Numbered from the stretch's first letter, positions 47,149 through 59,369 are shown. The stretch is 64,000 nucleotides of DNA from Cricetomys ansorgei (GCA_026225945.1 JAMJFZ010002594.1:2458501-2522500), one strand, 5' to 3'. Notes: generated from the letters alone by a model not told the origin. Numbers and translations: made by a program.

Positions 47149-47281
47149 ACACACGCATGCACATGCGAACGTGCACACACATGTGCGCACACACAAACAC
47201 GCTTAGGTACATGGATAGGCACACCCACAGGCACATGCATAGGCACAGGCACATACACAGGCGCACGCACACACACAGGTG

Positions 47282-47313
<32 letters not shown>

Positions 47314-47499
47314 CACAGGCACATGAACATGCACAGGCATAGGCACACACAGGTACACACACAGAGGCACAGATACATGCACACGTACAAGCACATACAC
47401 ATGCACAGGCATGCATACACACACACACATACACACACACACACAGAGGCACAGACACATGCACACATAGAAGCACATACACATGCACAGGCATGCATA

Positions 47500-47533
<34 letters not shown>

Positions 47534-47734
47534 GGTACATGCACATGAACATGCACAGGCATAGGCACACACAGGTACACACACACAGGCACAGATACAT
47601 GCACACGTATAAGCACATACACATGCACAGGTATACACACACACACACAGGCACACAAACATGCACAGGCACACAAACATGCACCAGTACACAAACATTC
47701 ACCGGTACACACAGGTACACACACGCACAGCCAG
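47149..47734. repeat. (CA)n-rich microsatellite complex
   Basis: About 585 bp of CACA, GGCACA and CATGCACA units. A block of about 170 bp ('aggcataggcacacacaggt', then 'acagatacatgcacacgta') occurs twice, near 47336 and 47558. This shows an internal duplication superimposed on the dinucleotide repeat. Confidence 0.95.
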
Positions 47735-48284
47735 GCACGTACATCATTTCCCATCCCCCTTCTCTTGTCTCTGGCTACCACTTGGCCAAGTCACTGTCCT
47801 GCGGTCAGTGGTGGGTCGCAGGTCCCTGAGATGTAGGATTCCTGGTTCTGAGAGAATCACTCTCTGCTTCTCTCTCTCGGTGATGTCTCAGCCGCAGAAG
47901 TGGTTTGAGAGGGATCAGGTGACTTTTAGAATGGGAAAGTCAGAATGTCTGGGGTCCCAGCTGGCCCCATTCCCACTCAGGTTCACCCACACCACTGGTG
48001 AATCTGGGTGTCCTGGGTGAACTCCTAAGCGTCCACTCACAGAAGGATCGCTAAGGGTAGGGGTCCGGGGGAGGGGTCAGAACAGCACGTGTGACACTGG
48101 AGATGAAGCGAGCGGGGTAATCTTGTCACCTGAGTGGAGCCAGCCCACCCAAGCATGCAGTGAAGCCGGGCACCAGTCCTAGCGGGGAGTGAGGAGGCGG
48201 CTTTGTGGATGAAGGCCGAGGTCACTCTCTCCTTACCCCATTAGTCTTTTGAATTTCTCCTTTGACTCTTTGATTTGACTCTTT

Positions 48285-48560
48285 GATTGACCTTTGATTG
48301 TCAACTTGATGGAGTTTGAATCACCATGGAAACCAACTTCTGGGCCTGTGTGTGAGTGAGTTTCTAGATGAAGCTAATTGGAACAGGAAGACCCGCCTGA
48401 AAGTAAGTTGGACCCGGGCCTTTGAATGAGAAGGAGCGAGCGGGCTGAGCACCAGCCTTCACCTCCCGCTTCCTGACCGTAGCACAGGATGACCGACTGC
48501 CTCACACTTCTGCCCACCACCACGACTTCACCACTATGGTGGACAGTGCCCCACACGGGG
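48285..48560 (+). repeat. LTR-like repeat remnant
   Basis: 'gattgtcaacttgatggagt', 'gaatcaccatggaaaccaac', 'gctaattggaacaggaagac' and 'gccttcacctcccgcttcc' match a widespread rodent LTR-like repeat organised like the copies at 34 and 40 kb. Preceded by a small tandem 'tttgactctttgat' array. Confidence 0.55.
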
Positions 48561-48599
48561 CCCACATAAACGGAGTGTCTATGTGTGCCTTTGAAGCAG

Positions 48600-48690
48600 C
48601 CACTGCCATTGTTAACCTGACACTCCACATGGGAAAGCTGAGGTTCAGAGAGAGCTGAGCGACTTGCCCGTGGCTGCTCTGCCTGGTACA
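48600..48690 (+). repeat. MIR-like remnant
   Basis: 'catgggaaagctgaggttca', 'gagagagctgagcgacttgc' and 'ccgtggctgctctgcctg' fit a MIR core. Confidence 0.6.
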
Positions 48691-48824
48691 CGGCCTGCGT
48701 GGGCTGGTGGCCCTAGGTGCTTAAACTGCTTCGGTTTCCTCTGATCCTGCTTGGTTTCGAGGCCATTGTCTTAGGGAGTCGCTGTGTCCTCCAGTGAAGA
48801 GAAAGGGGAGCCCAGGGTTCTGCT

Positions 48825-49130
48825 TTTGTTTCTGTTGTGATAGAACATCCTGACAAAAAGCAACGAACCAGGAGAAAGGTGCCATGGAAACCAGCCTCTG
48901 GGCCTGCCTGAGCTCCACCATCACAGAAAGACATAACACCTAGTGCTCAGCTGCTTTCTCCACCCTGGGAGAAGCCCAGGAAACGCTTCCATCCGCAGAG
49001 GCAGGGTTTCCCTCCTCAGTGTGATCAAGAGAATTCCCCACACAGATGCCCACAGGCCAATTTTATCTAGATAGTCCTTCATCCCGAGTCTCCCCAGGTG
49101 ATTGTGCATTGTGCCAAACTGACAATTAAA
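48825..49130 (-). repeat. LTR-like repeat remnant
   Basis: 'tttgtttctgttgtgataga', 'catcctgacaaaaagcaacg' and, at the end, 'gtgccaaactgacaattaaa'. It appears to be a diverged antisense member of the 40.9-kb subfamily. Confidence 0.45.
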
Positions 49131-49802
49131 ACCAAGAGCCACGCTCAGTATCTACAGGTCACCTGCTCATGGCTGTGGGCTTGTGCACTCTTGCTATGGC
49201 TACTAAAAATGTGGGCTGTGACTTCCAGCTTCCGGAAGCTGGCTAGAAATGCAGACTACTATCCAGCGTCTCGGACTTCTAGAGTCAGGTGATGAGACCT
49301 CCCAAGCAGGGAAGCCCTGTGCTAGAGAGCACAGAGCCCAAGGCATGTGGTGATACCCCGAGGCACGTGGCGATACCCGGTACTGGGTACTGACTCTGTA
49401 ATCACCACATGGAGTGTTCACATCCCGAGGCGTGATGGGGACAGCCAAGCTGAAGCGTTTGGAGGACTGGCTGGAATCTAAGAGCACGGGAATCTGTAGC
49501 TGGACCCGCGCATCGCCTGACTGCACCAAGAGCTCCTTCGTGACTTCTCCCTTCTGTGCCATCACCAGAGCCCACAAGGACAAGATCAAGGTCCTCCTCC
49601 TGAGCAAGGGTGGGAGGACAGAACAGGGAAGAAGGTAGACACAGCAGGAGAGGAAGAAGGACAGAGCATTTGCCATGATGTGATGAGTGTGTGTGGAGGG
49701 GCAGGTAGGCAGAGGCCGGCTGCATGGATACAGGAAGACAGGGGAGTGTGGCAGGATCCAGGGAGAACTGGTGTCTGGGGGGTGTGTGTCTTGCTTTGAG
49801 GT

Positions 49803-50096
49803 CCACTGGAATCCACCCACTGGAATCTGTCCACTGGAATCTGTCCACTGGAATCCATTTCCTGGAATCCACCCACTGCAATCCACCCACTGGAATCTGT
49901 CCACTGGAATCCATTTACTGGAATCCACCCACTGGAATCTGTCCACTGCAACCCATCCACTGGAATCCACCCACTGGAATCCATTTACTGGAATCCATCC
50001 ACTGGAACCCATCCACTGGAATCCATCCACTGGAACCCATCCACTGGAATCCACCCATTAGAATCCAGCCACTGGAATCCACTCACTGGAATCCAC
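49803..50096 (+). repeat. 14-bp minisatellite, 21 units
   Basis: Twenty-one consecutive units of CCACTGGAATCCAC with small variants (ending CTGT, CCAT or CCAC; starting TTAC or TTCC in places), exactly 294 bp with no length change. The order of variants repeats about every four units, indicating higher-order duplication. The unit lacks stop codons in several frames, so long open frames on both strands (283 codons on the minus strand) result. They are not supported as genes. Confidence 0.97.
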
Positions 50097-50494
50097 TGGA
50101 CTCTATGGTTTACAGAAGCCAGGCTGTCATCTGCGTGGCCAGCCAAAGTCACCACCAGTGAGAAGATCAGCACTGTTTCCAGGGGACTGCGGAGTAGGAA
50201 CAGGTAGGCCAAGGTTCCCAATTCCCAAGTTGAGGGGTAAGCCAGGACAAAGGGGGAGCCCTCCCCTCCTGTCTGACTTTTTGCTTAGCTGCTCCAAGAT
50301 TGGTGTGGTCCCATCTTAGTTTAGGCTTCCCAAGAGTAAAGTCAGAGTTGGAAGGAGTTGGGGGAATCAGAGGGAGAAGGAAGGGGTGAGGAGTGGCAGG
50401 CAGGGAGGGGTGAATTGGGGGGATGGCAGGTGAGAGGGGATGGATTGCTATCTTGGGGTTCTGTGGAGCTGGTATTCACAGGGGAAACATTTCT

Positions 50495-50605
50495 CTTTTT
50501 ATTATTGTCGAGACAGCTTCCTATGAAGCCCAGGCTGGCCTGGAACTCAAAATCCTCCTGCCTCAGACTCCCAGACACATCCCGTCATCCCGAGTGGAAG
50601 CAGGT
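50495..50605 (-). repeat. B1-like SINE (antisense)
   Basis: 'gagacagcttcctatgaagc', 'ccaggctggcctggaactca', 'cctgcctcagactcccagac'. Truncated. Confidence 0.75.
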
Positions 50606-53600
50606 TTGAGCCTGCTATTGGTCCTCAGAGGTTCTCAGCAGAAGGAACCTCTGCTGCCGTTTGAGCTCGTCCCCAGGGCTCACATGTTAAACAGTTTTTT
50701 TCCAGGGTGGTAGCACCGTGGGGAAGGAGGGCTCTTGGGAGATGGTGGCTTCCAGGCACTGCAGCCCCGCCAATGGACTGATGCTGGAGTCTTCCTTGCT
50801 CTCTTCCTAATGGGGACTTTCTGCCATGGTGCCCCACGTGGGTCCTCTTGATCATGGAGTTCCCAGCGACCAGAACTGGGCACCAAGGAAAAGCCTGCTA
50901 TAAACAATGGGGGAGGGGCCATTGAATGACTGCAAAGCAGCCAGGACACCAGGGGGGGATGGCAGTTTATCCCACACCATCTGTCCTCCACAGAGAGGTG
51001 TCCCAGGGAGATGGGGGAAGGTCTTCCATTTTCCCAGCTTTGAGTTCACATCTGCAGTTTGAGGATACCCAGGGCTGAGGGTGCAGCAGGTCTTGGCTTG
51101 GTCTCAAAAGGAGACACTGCCAGTGTATGAAATTGTCAGCACCCCGACAGAGGGCAGTTCAAGAGGCTGTGGGCCAGGCATGGCCTCCTGTCAGTCACCA
51201 GAACTCAGACTGCCAGTGGGCTGAGCTGAGGCCAAGGGCAGGAACAGGGGGGAGCCAGGTGGCCTGGGCTTGGATTCCAGTCTCAGCTCCTTGTGTAGAG
51301 GGAACTCCTCAACCTCCCTAGCCTCAGTTTCCTCACCTGTAGGATGGGAGCACCGTGGTATCTTTGTCCCAGAGTGGGTATGGCTGGAATCAGTTGGGAA
51401 GTTCCAGTACTTGCCAGGCACAGACAAAGTTCTCAGGGAGTGTTCTCTGCAGTCCTGACATGGGGTCTTTGACGCCCCCTGGGGGAGAGAGATCAGGTTC
51501 GGAGATTCCTTATCTCAGTGCACAGGATGACTAGGAAGGCTAAGAAGTCTTCAGGGCTCAAAGCGGGAGTATGAAGGGGACCATTCCTAAATGAACTAGG
51601 AGAACTGGGGGTGGAGGCACACCAGACAGTCCAGAGGGCCTGGCACACTGCAGGTCTTCCCGCTTCCTCCTGCTGATCCCTCTGGCCGCCTCTCCCTCCA
51701 CCCCAAGCGTTTGCTGCTGTTCTCTGCTTCAGCCTGGTGCCCAGCCCATCCCTCACTCACCGCGAACACAAATTCTCCTATCTCCCGCTCTCACACACTT
51801 GGTCTTTGATTTACACATCCCTCTTCCCCAGCCTGGTCCCTCCTGCTGTAGATCTTCCAGGTATCTGCTTCCTGGGCCCCTCACTTCCCCGCCAGATCGA
51901 TCCCCACTGGGGAGAGATGGCAGTTCCCAGCAACTCTTCCTGGGGGAGCCTGGCCGTATTTCTTGTTAAGCTTCTGCAGGGCCCGTTGGGTTTCTCATTA
52001 GCTTTCTGCCCTGCTGTGGTGGTATTTCTTGTGCCTTAGCCACAAGCCCAGAGCTGCCTAGTAATTCTTAACCAGCAGGCGTCCCAGGAATCCTGCTCCT
52101 GGCTTGGTAGGGGAAACTGGGGGTGGGGTGGAGGCTCTGGCTCCTACATGTGAGTCCTGGTGGGTCCCTTGGTCATCTGGGACTTAGCTCAGCTCTGTAT
52201 TTGGCACCATCATTGTAGACAGCCAGAGCTGGTACCATACTGGAAGTGAGATTTGGCTGGAACCAGAATTGCATCCTGTATGCACAGAGTACCCAGGAGG
52301 CCTCAGCAAGGGTTGGTCTAGTCAGAGACAAAAGACATTTCCGCTATCTTGGGCAGCTGGCCACACATGCCGGGGGCTGTGCTGGGCATGGACAGGGCAG
52401 CATGGGCTGGTCAGGACTTACTTCTTTCTGAGACCCAGTTTAGCTCAATGACAATCACCTGGAGCCAGCGAGTGAGCAGACATGGAGCCCCGCAGAATCT
52501 GACTGAACCACCTCCAGGGGTTCCTGCTGTGTGGCGCTGTCTGCTGAGCAGAACAACCATTGTCTAAGCCCAGCCAGGCTGTTTTCAAAAGAGCATCACA
52601 GCCAGGCTTGTCAAAGTTTGACATTCTAACATAGAAGGAGGGGTGTGGAGTCACGGGACCCTCATCGAGCCACCCCTCCCAGCCATTTGTGTACACTTCT
52701 GCAAAACTACCTGGGAGGGGCTGGAGCGTAGAGGCTCCATCTCTTCACAGCCACGAGGGAGTTCTCATCCCTGTTGGGTGCTGAGCTTCCTGTGCACTGC
52801 TTTAGGGTCACCCATGCTCTGTCAGAAGCCTTGATAAGCTCATCAGTTCTGTGTGCATACTAAGAACTCCCCAAAGAGCTCTTCCATCCCCCACACCCTG
52901 CCCTGACTTCAACAACTCAGTGTGCCAATGGCGCTGTCATCGCTAATGGCCAAGATGGCCTTTTCTCTGTGTGTGTCCCATCACCACCACCGCCACCCCC
53001 TTTAAATTGTGACGTCACAGCCCCAGCCCTGCACTGTCTCTATCTGTTTCCTCTCTGAGGCGGCTGCTTCATTCCTCTCTCTTCCCACACCCCGATAGAT
53101 CTCTCACTGGGACTCTGCCGTATGGTGTGACTTCACAGTGTCCTTGGCCCCCTAGTGCCAATGACTTCCTGTGGCAGTTTAAGTTCCCCAGGCAACTGGG
53201 GTTTGACCCAGGGAATTTAGAAGGAGGCAGTACTGTGACTGGTCTCCTTGGGTGACAATTCCTGCAGCAGACACCCCAATGCACCTATTCCCACCTATTC
53301 ATCTTGAGGGGATCACCTGTCCTCTGAATGCCCTTCCTTGGTCATGGAAGGTCAGATGGGGCAGGTGGGCACCATTACCCCCCACCATTCCTTCCTGGCC
53401 ACGGACATATGTCTTCCGTGGCTCCTGGACCCCAGGACTTGGCCCATACTCTGTTCCTCCAAGAGTGTGTGTCCAAGGGACACTGAGGATGACATTTCAG
53501 GATCCTGAGATCTCATGGAGATGTCTGAGGCTGGGGTGCATGCCATTCCTGAGCTCACCTGGGGACCACCTGATCCTGCCTCCAGCACCCACCTCAGTCA

Positions 53601-53690
53601 AGATCGTTTTGAGACAGCAGTACCTGAGTGCTCAGGTCAGCACCACTCCTGTCTTTCTCCAGAAACAGCCACAAGGTGATGAAAAGCCCT
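50606..53690. other. intergenic segment, mostly unique
   Basis: Three kilobases with no supportable gene. It holds an antisense MIR-like remnant (about 51265-51360, core 'agcctcagtttcctcacctg') and a perfect CRE (53010-53017). Open frames are short, domainless and overlapping. Confidence 0.45.
53010..53017. promoter_or_regulatory. perfect CRE palindrome (TGACGTCA)
   Basis: A full cAMP-response-element palindrome within 'tttaaattgtgacgtcacag', in otherwise CpG-poor unique sequence. CREB/ATF binding is inferred from the motif. No nearby start site or exon is evident. Confidence 0.4.
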
Positions 53691-53697
53691 GCCCTCA

Positions 53698-54050
53698 CAC
53701 CCAGGGTTAGCCCCACCATCACCAGTGTTAGCCCTCCACCCAGTGTTAGCTCCACCCCCACCCAGTGTTAGCCCCCCACCCAGTGTTAGCCCCACCCACA
53801 CCAGTGTTAGTTCCCCAGTGTTAGCCCCGCCCCTAACCCAGTGTTAGCCACACCCCTACCCAGTGTTAGCTCCACCCCCACCCAGTGTTAGCCCCCCCAA
53901 CCCAGTGTCAGCCCCACTCCCACCCAGTGTCAGCTCCTCCCTATCCCAGTGTTAGCCCCACCCCACCCAGTGTTAGCTCCACCCTTACCCAATGTTAGCC
54001 CCACCCAGTGTTAGCCCCGCCCCCACATCCAGTGTTAGCCCAGCCGCTGA
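53698..54050 (+). repeat. CAGTGTTAGC-based minisatellite
   Basis: About 16-17 irregular copies of a CCCAGTGTTAGCYCCACC unit, spaced about 16-27 bp by C-rich runs of variable length. Variants include CAGTGTCAGC and CAATGTTAGC. It ends directly before the interspersed repeat A copy at 54068. Confidence 0.95.
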
Positions 54051-54067
54051 GCAGTCAGTGCTCAGCA

Positions 54068-54400
54068 TGTGTAGCTGTACATTCACGGTGTTGCTCAGCA
54101 AGGAGACAGGGAGGCATTTTCATAGATGCAAACCCTGCCAGACCTCAGCAGAGGGAACACCTGTCATGGCAAGCACCATCCTGGACAGTGGAACCCCGAG
54201 AGTCTCACATCAGGGGTTTTTATTGATACCTAAGCTCCTCAGGTGTTCTACTGATAGCACACGCGGATCATGAGCAATCAGACATGTTTTACACAAAGCC
54301 AACACCTGCACACAATGCAAACGCCAAGACCCAGGCAGCTGTTCCCCCAACAGTGCACAAAACAAACATTTCAAACATAATTGGAAATAAATTTCTGCAA
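54068..54400 (+). repeat. unassigned interspersed repeat A, copy 2
   Basis: Partner of 32660-32990 in the same orientation. It shares 'accctgccagacctcagcag', 'aggtgttctactgatagcac', 'gatcatgagcaatcagac' and the A-rich end 'aataaatttctgc'. An LTR or duplicated block is possible; the family is unassigned. Confidence 0.7.
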
Positions 54401-54779
54401 TAAGCATGGAACACGCCTTAATTGCTGTGTGCATCTCTTTTCCACTGACCTCCACTTCTCCATCTGGAAAATGGGGGTGAGGCGAGGGAACCCAACCATG
54501 GGTTTGGGCATTCTGTATCATCAGGGGTTCACAAAGGCGGTGTTGGGGCTGAGGAGCTGAGGCTACTGGTCCCACCTTGCCACCTGGAAGGGGTTCAGAC
54601 CAGCTAGCAAGGACCTTGTGGCTCCCATCCCCCAGTTACCTTCAGCCCGCAGCCCCTGGTTTTGTGTGGCATAGGGAGGACCTGGCGACTTCCTCCGATC
54701 TGTTTCGCTTGGGGGAGCTTTTGCGGGTGATGTGTATCTTTTACAGGTCAGGGTGCGGTGAGAGGTGCACATGTCTACG

Positions 54780-54857
54780 CGGGAATAGGCGACCTCTGTG
54801 AAAAGGTCATTCAAGCCACAAAGGGGTTGTGACCACAGGTTACGAACCACTGTTTTA
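54780..54857 (-). mobile_element. hAT-type (URR1-like) fragment, antisense
   Basis: 'gaccacaggttacgaaccac' next to a 'tgtgaaaaggtcattcaagc' block matches the reverse complement of the terminal part of the URR1-type elements at 9.8 and 11.2 kb. Only one end remains. Confidence 0.6.
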
Positions 54858-54999
54858 GAGGGTTCAGTCCACGTTGCTCGGCTGCGTGCCCTTAGCTGGA
54901 GCCTCACTGCAGAGCTGGTGTGACCCCAAGGTCAGCTGCACGCTTGGATCAAGACGCAGAGAGAGCGAAGAGGGGATGGCCAAGGATAACGTACTGCAG

Positions 55000-56900
55000 G
55001 GATCCACCCCCAGTGACCTACTTGCTCCACGTAGATCTCACCTCTCCAGCTTTCTACAGCCCCCCAAATAGCACCGCCATCGGGAGGACCAAGCGTTGAG
55101 TATGGGAACCCGTGGGAGGACATTTCATGTTGAAACTGTAAAGCATTGTTAGAAAGCTGTGGACAGGTGCCAGGAAGCCACACAGAGCACGCAGTTCCGC
55201 GCCAGGGGGCGCCATCCCCACCCTGCCCAGAGGGTTAAGAGGGAAGTGTGGACCTTCTGCAGGCTGGGGAGTAAAGACCTCAGTGCATCTCTTCCTCCCT
55301 CTGACTTCCTCCTAGGACCCAACTGTGAGGCAGAGGGCAAGGCAGGCAGTGTGGACTCAGCTCTCACCAGCTCCCAGCTGGGTGCCAGCGGATTTTACAC
55401 GTCTGCGTGGATTTCTGGATCTGACCCCCCTCCCCAGGTTTGCAAAGACAAACTGCTAAGTTTGCTGTCCATCCTCCTGGTCTTGGGAAGAAGTGATGAT
55501 AAAGATAAATGTAAGAGTGTCCGATAAAGCACCCAGGATGCCACGTGATGTCAAGGGTGTGGGAATGAAGCTGGAGCCCAAGGCGAGGCCAAGGACACCT
55601 GGGAAGTTTTCTAGAGCCGCTTGTGGTGCCTGCCTCTCTGAATGCCCACATCGAACCCCGGCACCGGCTCACGCCACGGGTGAAGGGCGGGGCAGGTTTG
55701 TACCGCAGGGAGCTTGCACCCTGAGCAGGCGGCTCTCCGATGGCCATTGTGGAGATGGAGATCCAGAGCAGACTCCGCCCTGGGAACTCCAGAGTCACAC
55801 AGGGAGCTCAGGCTAATCCTAGACGTCCCTAGCTCGAGAACCAGTGGTGGGGTCGCCGTGGCTGAGGGTATGCGTGGGTCTGAGCTGTGCGGCGTGACAG
55901 TCCAAGGCGATCTGAGTGTCCGGACTTCACTCCCTCTGCAGCAGGGCTGCTGGGCCTCGACTCCATGGAGACTGCGGACTGAGTAGATGCCGGGTTGCAG
56001 GGACCGCCTGTCTGCGGGTGCCAGCCGCTCCCTTCCCCCCACCGGTGACAACCCAGCTTGTCTCCAGATGATGACAAACGTCCTGGGGGAGGAGGATGCA
56101 ACATCGCTCTCCTTTGAAAATCATTGCTCCACAGGGACTTGTGTAAAAGCCACAACCAACATCCACAAAGACCGGCGCTGACAGCGAGGAGAGAAATCTT
56201 ACATCCCCACGGCGCCTTCTTGGGAGACAACCATGCTCGCAGCCCTTAGATCACGGCAGAAATACTGTCTATCTTTTCCTGCTGTCAGCTTCCCACAGGG
56301 GCAAGGGGAAGAGGAGGGAGGGAAGAGGAGAGGGAGGGAAGGAGGGAAGGTGTCATGAAGTGTGGGAACTGGGATCCGGTACAGTCTATTTATTTCTGAT
56401 CCTACCACATACAAATGTTGACCTCAGGAAGACCGTTAACGTCTGTGCGAGGTCCTCACGCCCTCTTTGCAGAAGCCTTTGGGCATGTGACTTTGCAATT
56501 CATTCCATTGAAGGGTAGTTCACATTTCACAGGAGAAAGAGAAAGAAGCTGTTCCAGATGACATCTTGCTTGCTTCTACCCTTTCCCCACCTGTCTCTAG
56601 ACCACCTCCAGGCTGGTGGCTGAGCCTCAGAGAGTTGAGAGGCACATAGAGTTGAGTTACTTCAGATTAGCTGCCCAGTCAGAGCATGGCCTTAAAAAAC
56701 CAGCCCTGAGCTGGTTTGAAGACTGGGGTAGTTTGTTACTCAGCAGTAGCTGATAAATACACTCACTGAGAATTCTGCTAACGTTCTTGGGAGTTGTCAT
56801 GCGATTAGGTGGCACCGTGATGAACTATAACCTCAATGCCGGGTTTACCTTAAGTGTTTAAAACTGGCAGCCGCTGGTTCCCCAGAAAGTCCAGTGCCGA
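55000..56900. other. intergenic segment without genes
   Basis: Unique sequence with a probable MIR remnant near 55740-55800 ('gagatggagatccagagcag', 'actccagagtcacacagg') and a purine-rich GGGAAGGA tract at about 56300-56350. No supportable exon or RNA gene. Confidence 0.45.
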
Positions 56901-56904
56901 TTTA

Positions 56905-57170
56905 CCATACATCTTAGTTACCTGTCTCGGTGCTGTGGTGAAATGCCCAAGAAACGCAGCTCAAGGGAGGAAGGGTTTAATTCTGCTCACCGTCCGTCGT
57001 GGTGGGGAAGTCTCCAAATGGCGGCTCACGTTGCCTCCGTAGCAGGCAGGAGAGAGCAGTGGATACTGTGCTCAGCTTGAGTTTGCCGGTTTATGCAGCC
57101 CAGGACCCAAGCCTAGGCAGCAATGCCTGCTTTCAGGGTAGGTCTTCCCACCTTGCTAACCCCGTCAGGA
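56905..57170 (-). repeat. LTR-like repeat remnant
   Basis: 'catcttagttacctgtctcg', 'caagggaggaagggtttaat' and 'ggcagcaatgcctgctttca' fit the same group as the 40.9-kb and 60.8-kb remnants. Diverged. Confidence 0.5.
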
Positions 57171-57254
57171 CTGCCCTCCCCTTGCCCCAGGCTTGCCCAG
57201 AGTCTCCTCTCCTAGGTGCTTCTGGGTCCCTTCATGTTGGTAATCACTACTAAC

Positions 57255-57440
57255 CGTTGTCCTGGATGGCTTCTGCCAACTCGACATAAACCCAGTTACA
57301 TCTGGGAAGAGGGAACTTAATTGAGCAAACACCTCCTTCAAGATGTGGGTGTGGACACGCGTGGAACAGTCTTGATTAATGACTGACGTGGGCGGGCCCC
57401 GCCCACTGGGGGGGTGGTGCCACCCAGGCAGGTGGTCGTC
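57255..57440 (+). repeat. LTR-like repeat remnant
   Basis: 'ttctgccaactcgacataaa', 'gaacttaattgagcaaacac' and 'agtcttgattaatgactgac', then 'ggtggtgccacccaggcag'. This is the sense start of an LTR-like repeat of the same broad class. Confidence 0.55.
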
Positions 57441-58499
57441 ATCAGCATTCCTTCACGGCTTCAGTTTCTGAGGAGTTCCTGCTCTGTCCGTGTGGCCCAC
57501 CTGCAGCCAGCAGTGCTGGGTAGGACGACACCAGCCCTCGTTGTTAGGTCGCAGACACGCAGCTCCCTGGACGGTGATGGCTGTGGACAGTGAGATCCTG
57601 GGGTCCCCAGCCCATCCGTGGTCTGCGGGCACTTGCATAGGGTCCCCATGTATTCTCTGGGAGCAGAGCCACGGGAGCTGAGCTGTAGACCCTGTGCTTG
57701 TTTACTGCGGTGAAAGGGTTTGGAACTCGCTAAGGGAGAGGATTGTGGGGTGTCCTGTCCCGGGCCACCCAGTGGGTGCTCTTGATTCCCCACCAGCATG
57801 GAACAACGCTTTCCAGTGTTGAGAAGTATAGATTCTCACCAGAGCCACGGCATGCGTGAGGGGCTCCTATTGGCAGGCAGTCACCGGTGTGGCAGATACT
57901 TGGTTGCCCACTTCTGCAGAGGATGCCATGCAGGAATTCCCATCAGCTAAGCCTAGGCTTCTGAGTCTGAGGGAGGAAGCATGTGTTTCAGCTTCCAGAG
58001 GTGACCTGACTGGTGTTGGGGGGCAGTAGCATGCCTCTGTACTTGTCCTCCAAAGTCCGGGTGGATCTGTGGGGTCTGCACACAACAAGGGTGGGGCTTC
58101 CCCACCCAGGCCCCTCTGATTGCATTTGAGCCTCTCTGGAAACATCCCAGACAGATTCATCCAAAATACTGCATACCCGGGCACCCCAGGCATTCCCTCA
58201 GCTAGGGGAGCTCTGCAGTTAGCCTCAGCTGTCTGGAAGATGTGGAGAGTGTGGCTGGCCCTGTCTGTCATACCCCACCATTGTCCCTGCAGCATTGAGA
58301 CTCAGAGCGTTCGCCTGCTACTTGCTTCTGTCTGATGTATTTGTTATCTGTAGATTCCACTGGAGGTCAAATGTGACTGGCTGGTATCCTCAGTTTCCCC
58401 ACAGTGCTGCAGCTAGGGAGTGAGGTACCATCCTGGGTGCAGCATGGAAGTGGGGCTTACCCCTCAGCTTTCAATAATAAAAACAAATAGTATTTTACT
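57441..58499. other. intergenic segment without recognised features
   Basis: Unique sequence with no repeat, RNA gene or supportable exon. Confidence 0.4.
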
Positions 58500-58519
58500 T
58501 TTAAAAGAGATTTATTTTA

Positions 58520-58561
<42 letters not shown>

Positions 58562-58697
58562 CCTGCTCGGAGTCCCTAGAGTTGGATTACAGGTGGTTGT
58601 GAGTTACCCAATGGATGTGGGTACTGGAGACTGAACTCAGGTCCTCGGAGGAAGCAGAAAGCACCCCTAACCACTGAGCCACCTCTCTAGCCCCATA
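58500..58697 (-). repeat. B3/B2-type SINE (antisense) with (GT)n
   Basis: 'aaaagagatttattttatgc', a (GT)n run at 58524-58553 continuing into GCGCGC, 'gagttggattacaggtggtt', 'actgaactcaggtcctcgga' and 'gagccacctctctagcccc'. It is essentially complete. Confidence 0.9.
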
Positions 58698-59369
58698 TAT
58701 TTTAGCAAAATAACACTGATACAAATGCAAAAATTCACTAGAAAAAAATAAAACATTTAAATGAAATCAGCATGGAAATTATGGCTTTTCTCTTTGGCCT
58801 CTGCGCCCGGGGCTGCTGGCTGCTGCCGCCTTTGTATTTATGTAAAAGATTCTGGCTTAATCAAGGCGCTCTGTGATGCTCCTTCAGGCTCATCCTGTGG
58901 ATGCTGCCTTGTGTGCTGCTCCCTAGGCCCCACCCTGGGCTCACCAGCAGGTGTCCCCCAACAGACGCTCGCTGGAGCTGGACGGAGTCTGTGAGGTGGA
59001 CACAAGGGTGTCTCGCAGAGGGGCCCTTGAGTGGACTCCTCGGCAGGAGACGCAGCAGCAAGGCTGGAGTTTGCTCCCAGAGTTTCCCTACACACTGCCC
59101 AGGCACCTGTGCAGGGCGCCCACCTTGCCTCTGTGACCTCATCCCAGACCCTCTCAGGGGACTGACAGGGAGGTGACCCAGGTCAGTGGAGGCCAGGGCC
59201 GGAGAGGGCGGAAGTTACTGGACTGGAAAAATGGAAATGCGTGTTCTGGGCCAGAGTTGCTCCTGTCTTTGCCACTCACTGTAAATTGTCCCCCAACCGT
59301 GGACTGACAGAGATGGATACCCAGACTCACGGCACAATTAAGCGTTCTCAGGCGCCTTGTGGGGGAAGG

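Noticed and set aside
47118..47829. Long Cys/Val and His/Thr frames on both strands
   Set aside because: Generated by the (CA)n complex.
49203..50054. 283-codon minus-strand frame with a 14-residue repeat, the longest in the window
   Set aside because: The repeat is the 14-bp minisatellite read in cycling frames; the plus strand is equally open; no signal peptide, domain or gene context.
57248..57254. Extra TACTAAC outside MIAT
   Set aside because: A single copy beside an LTR-like remnant in intergenic DNA; expected by chance and not clustered.
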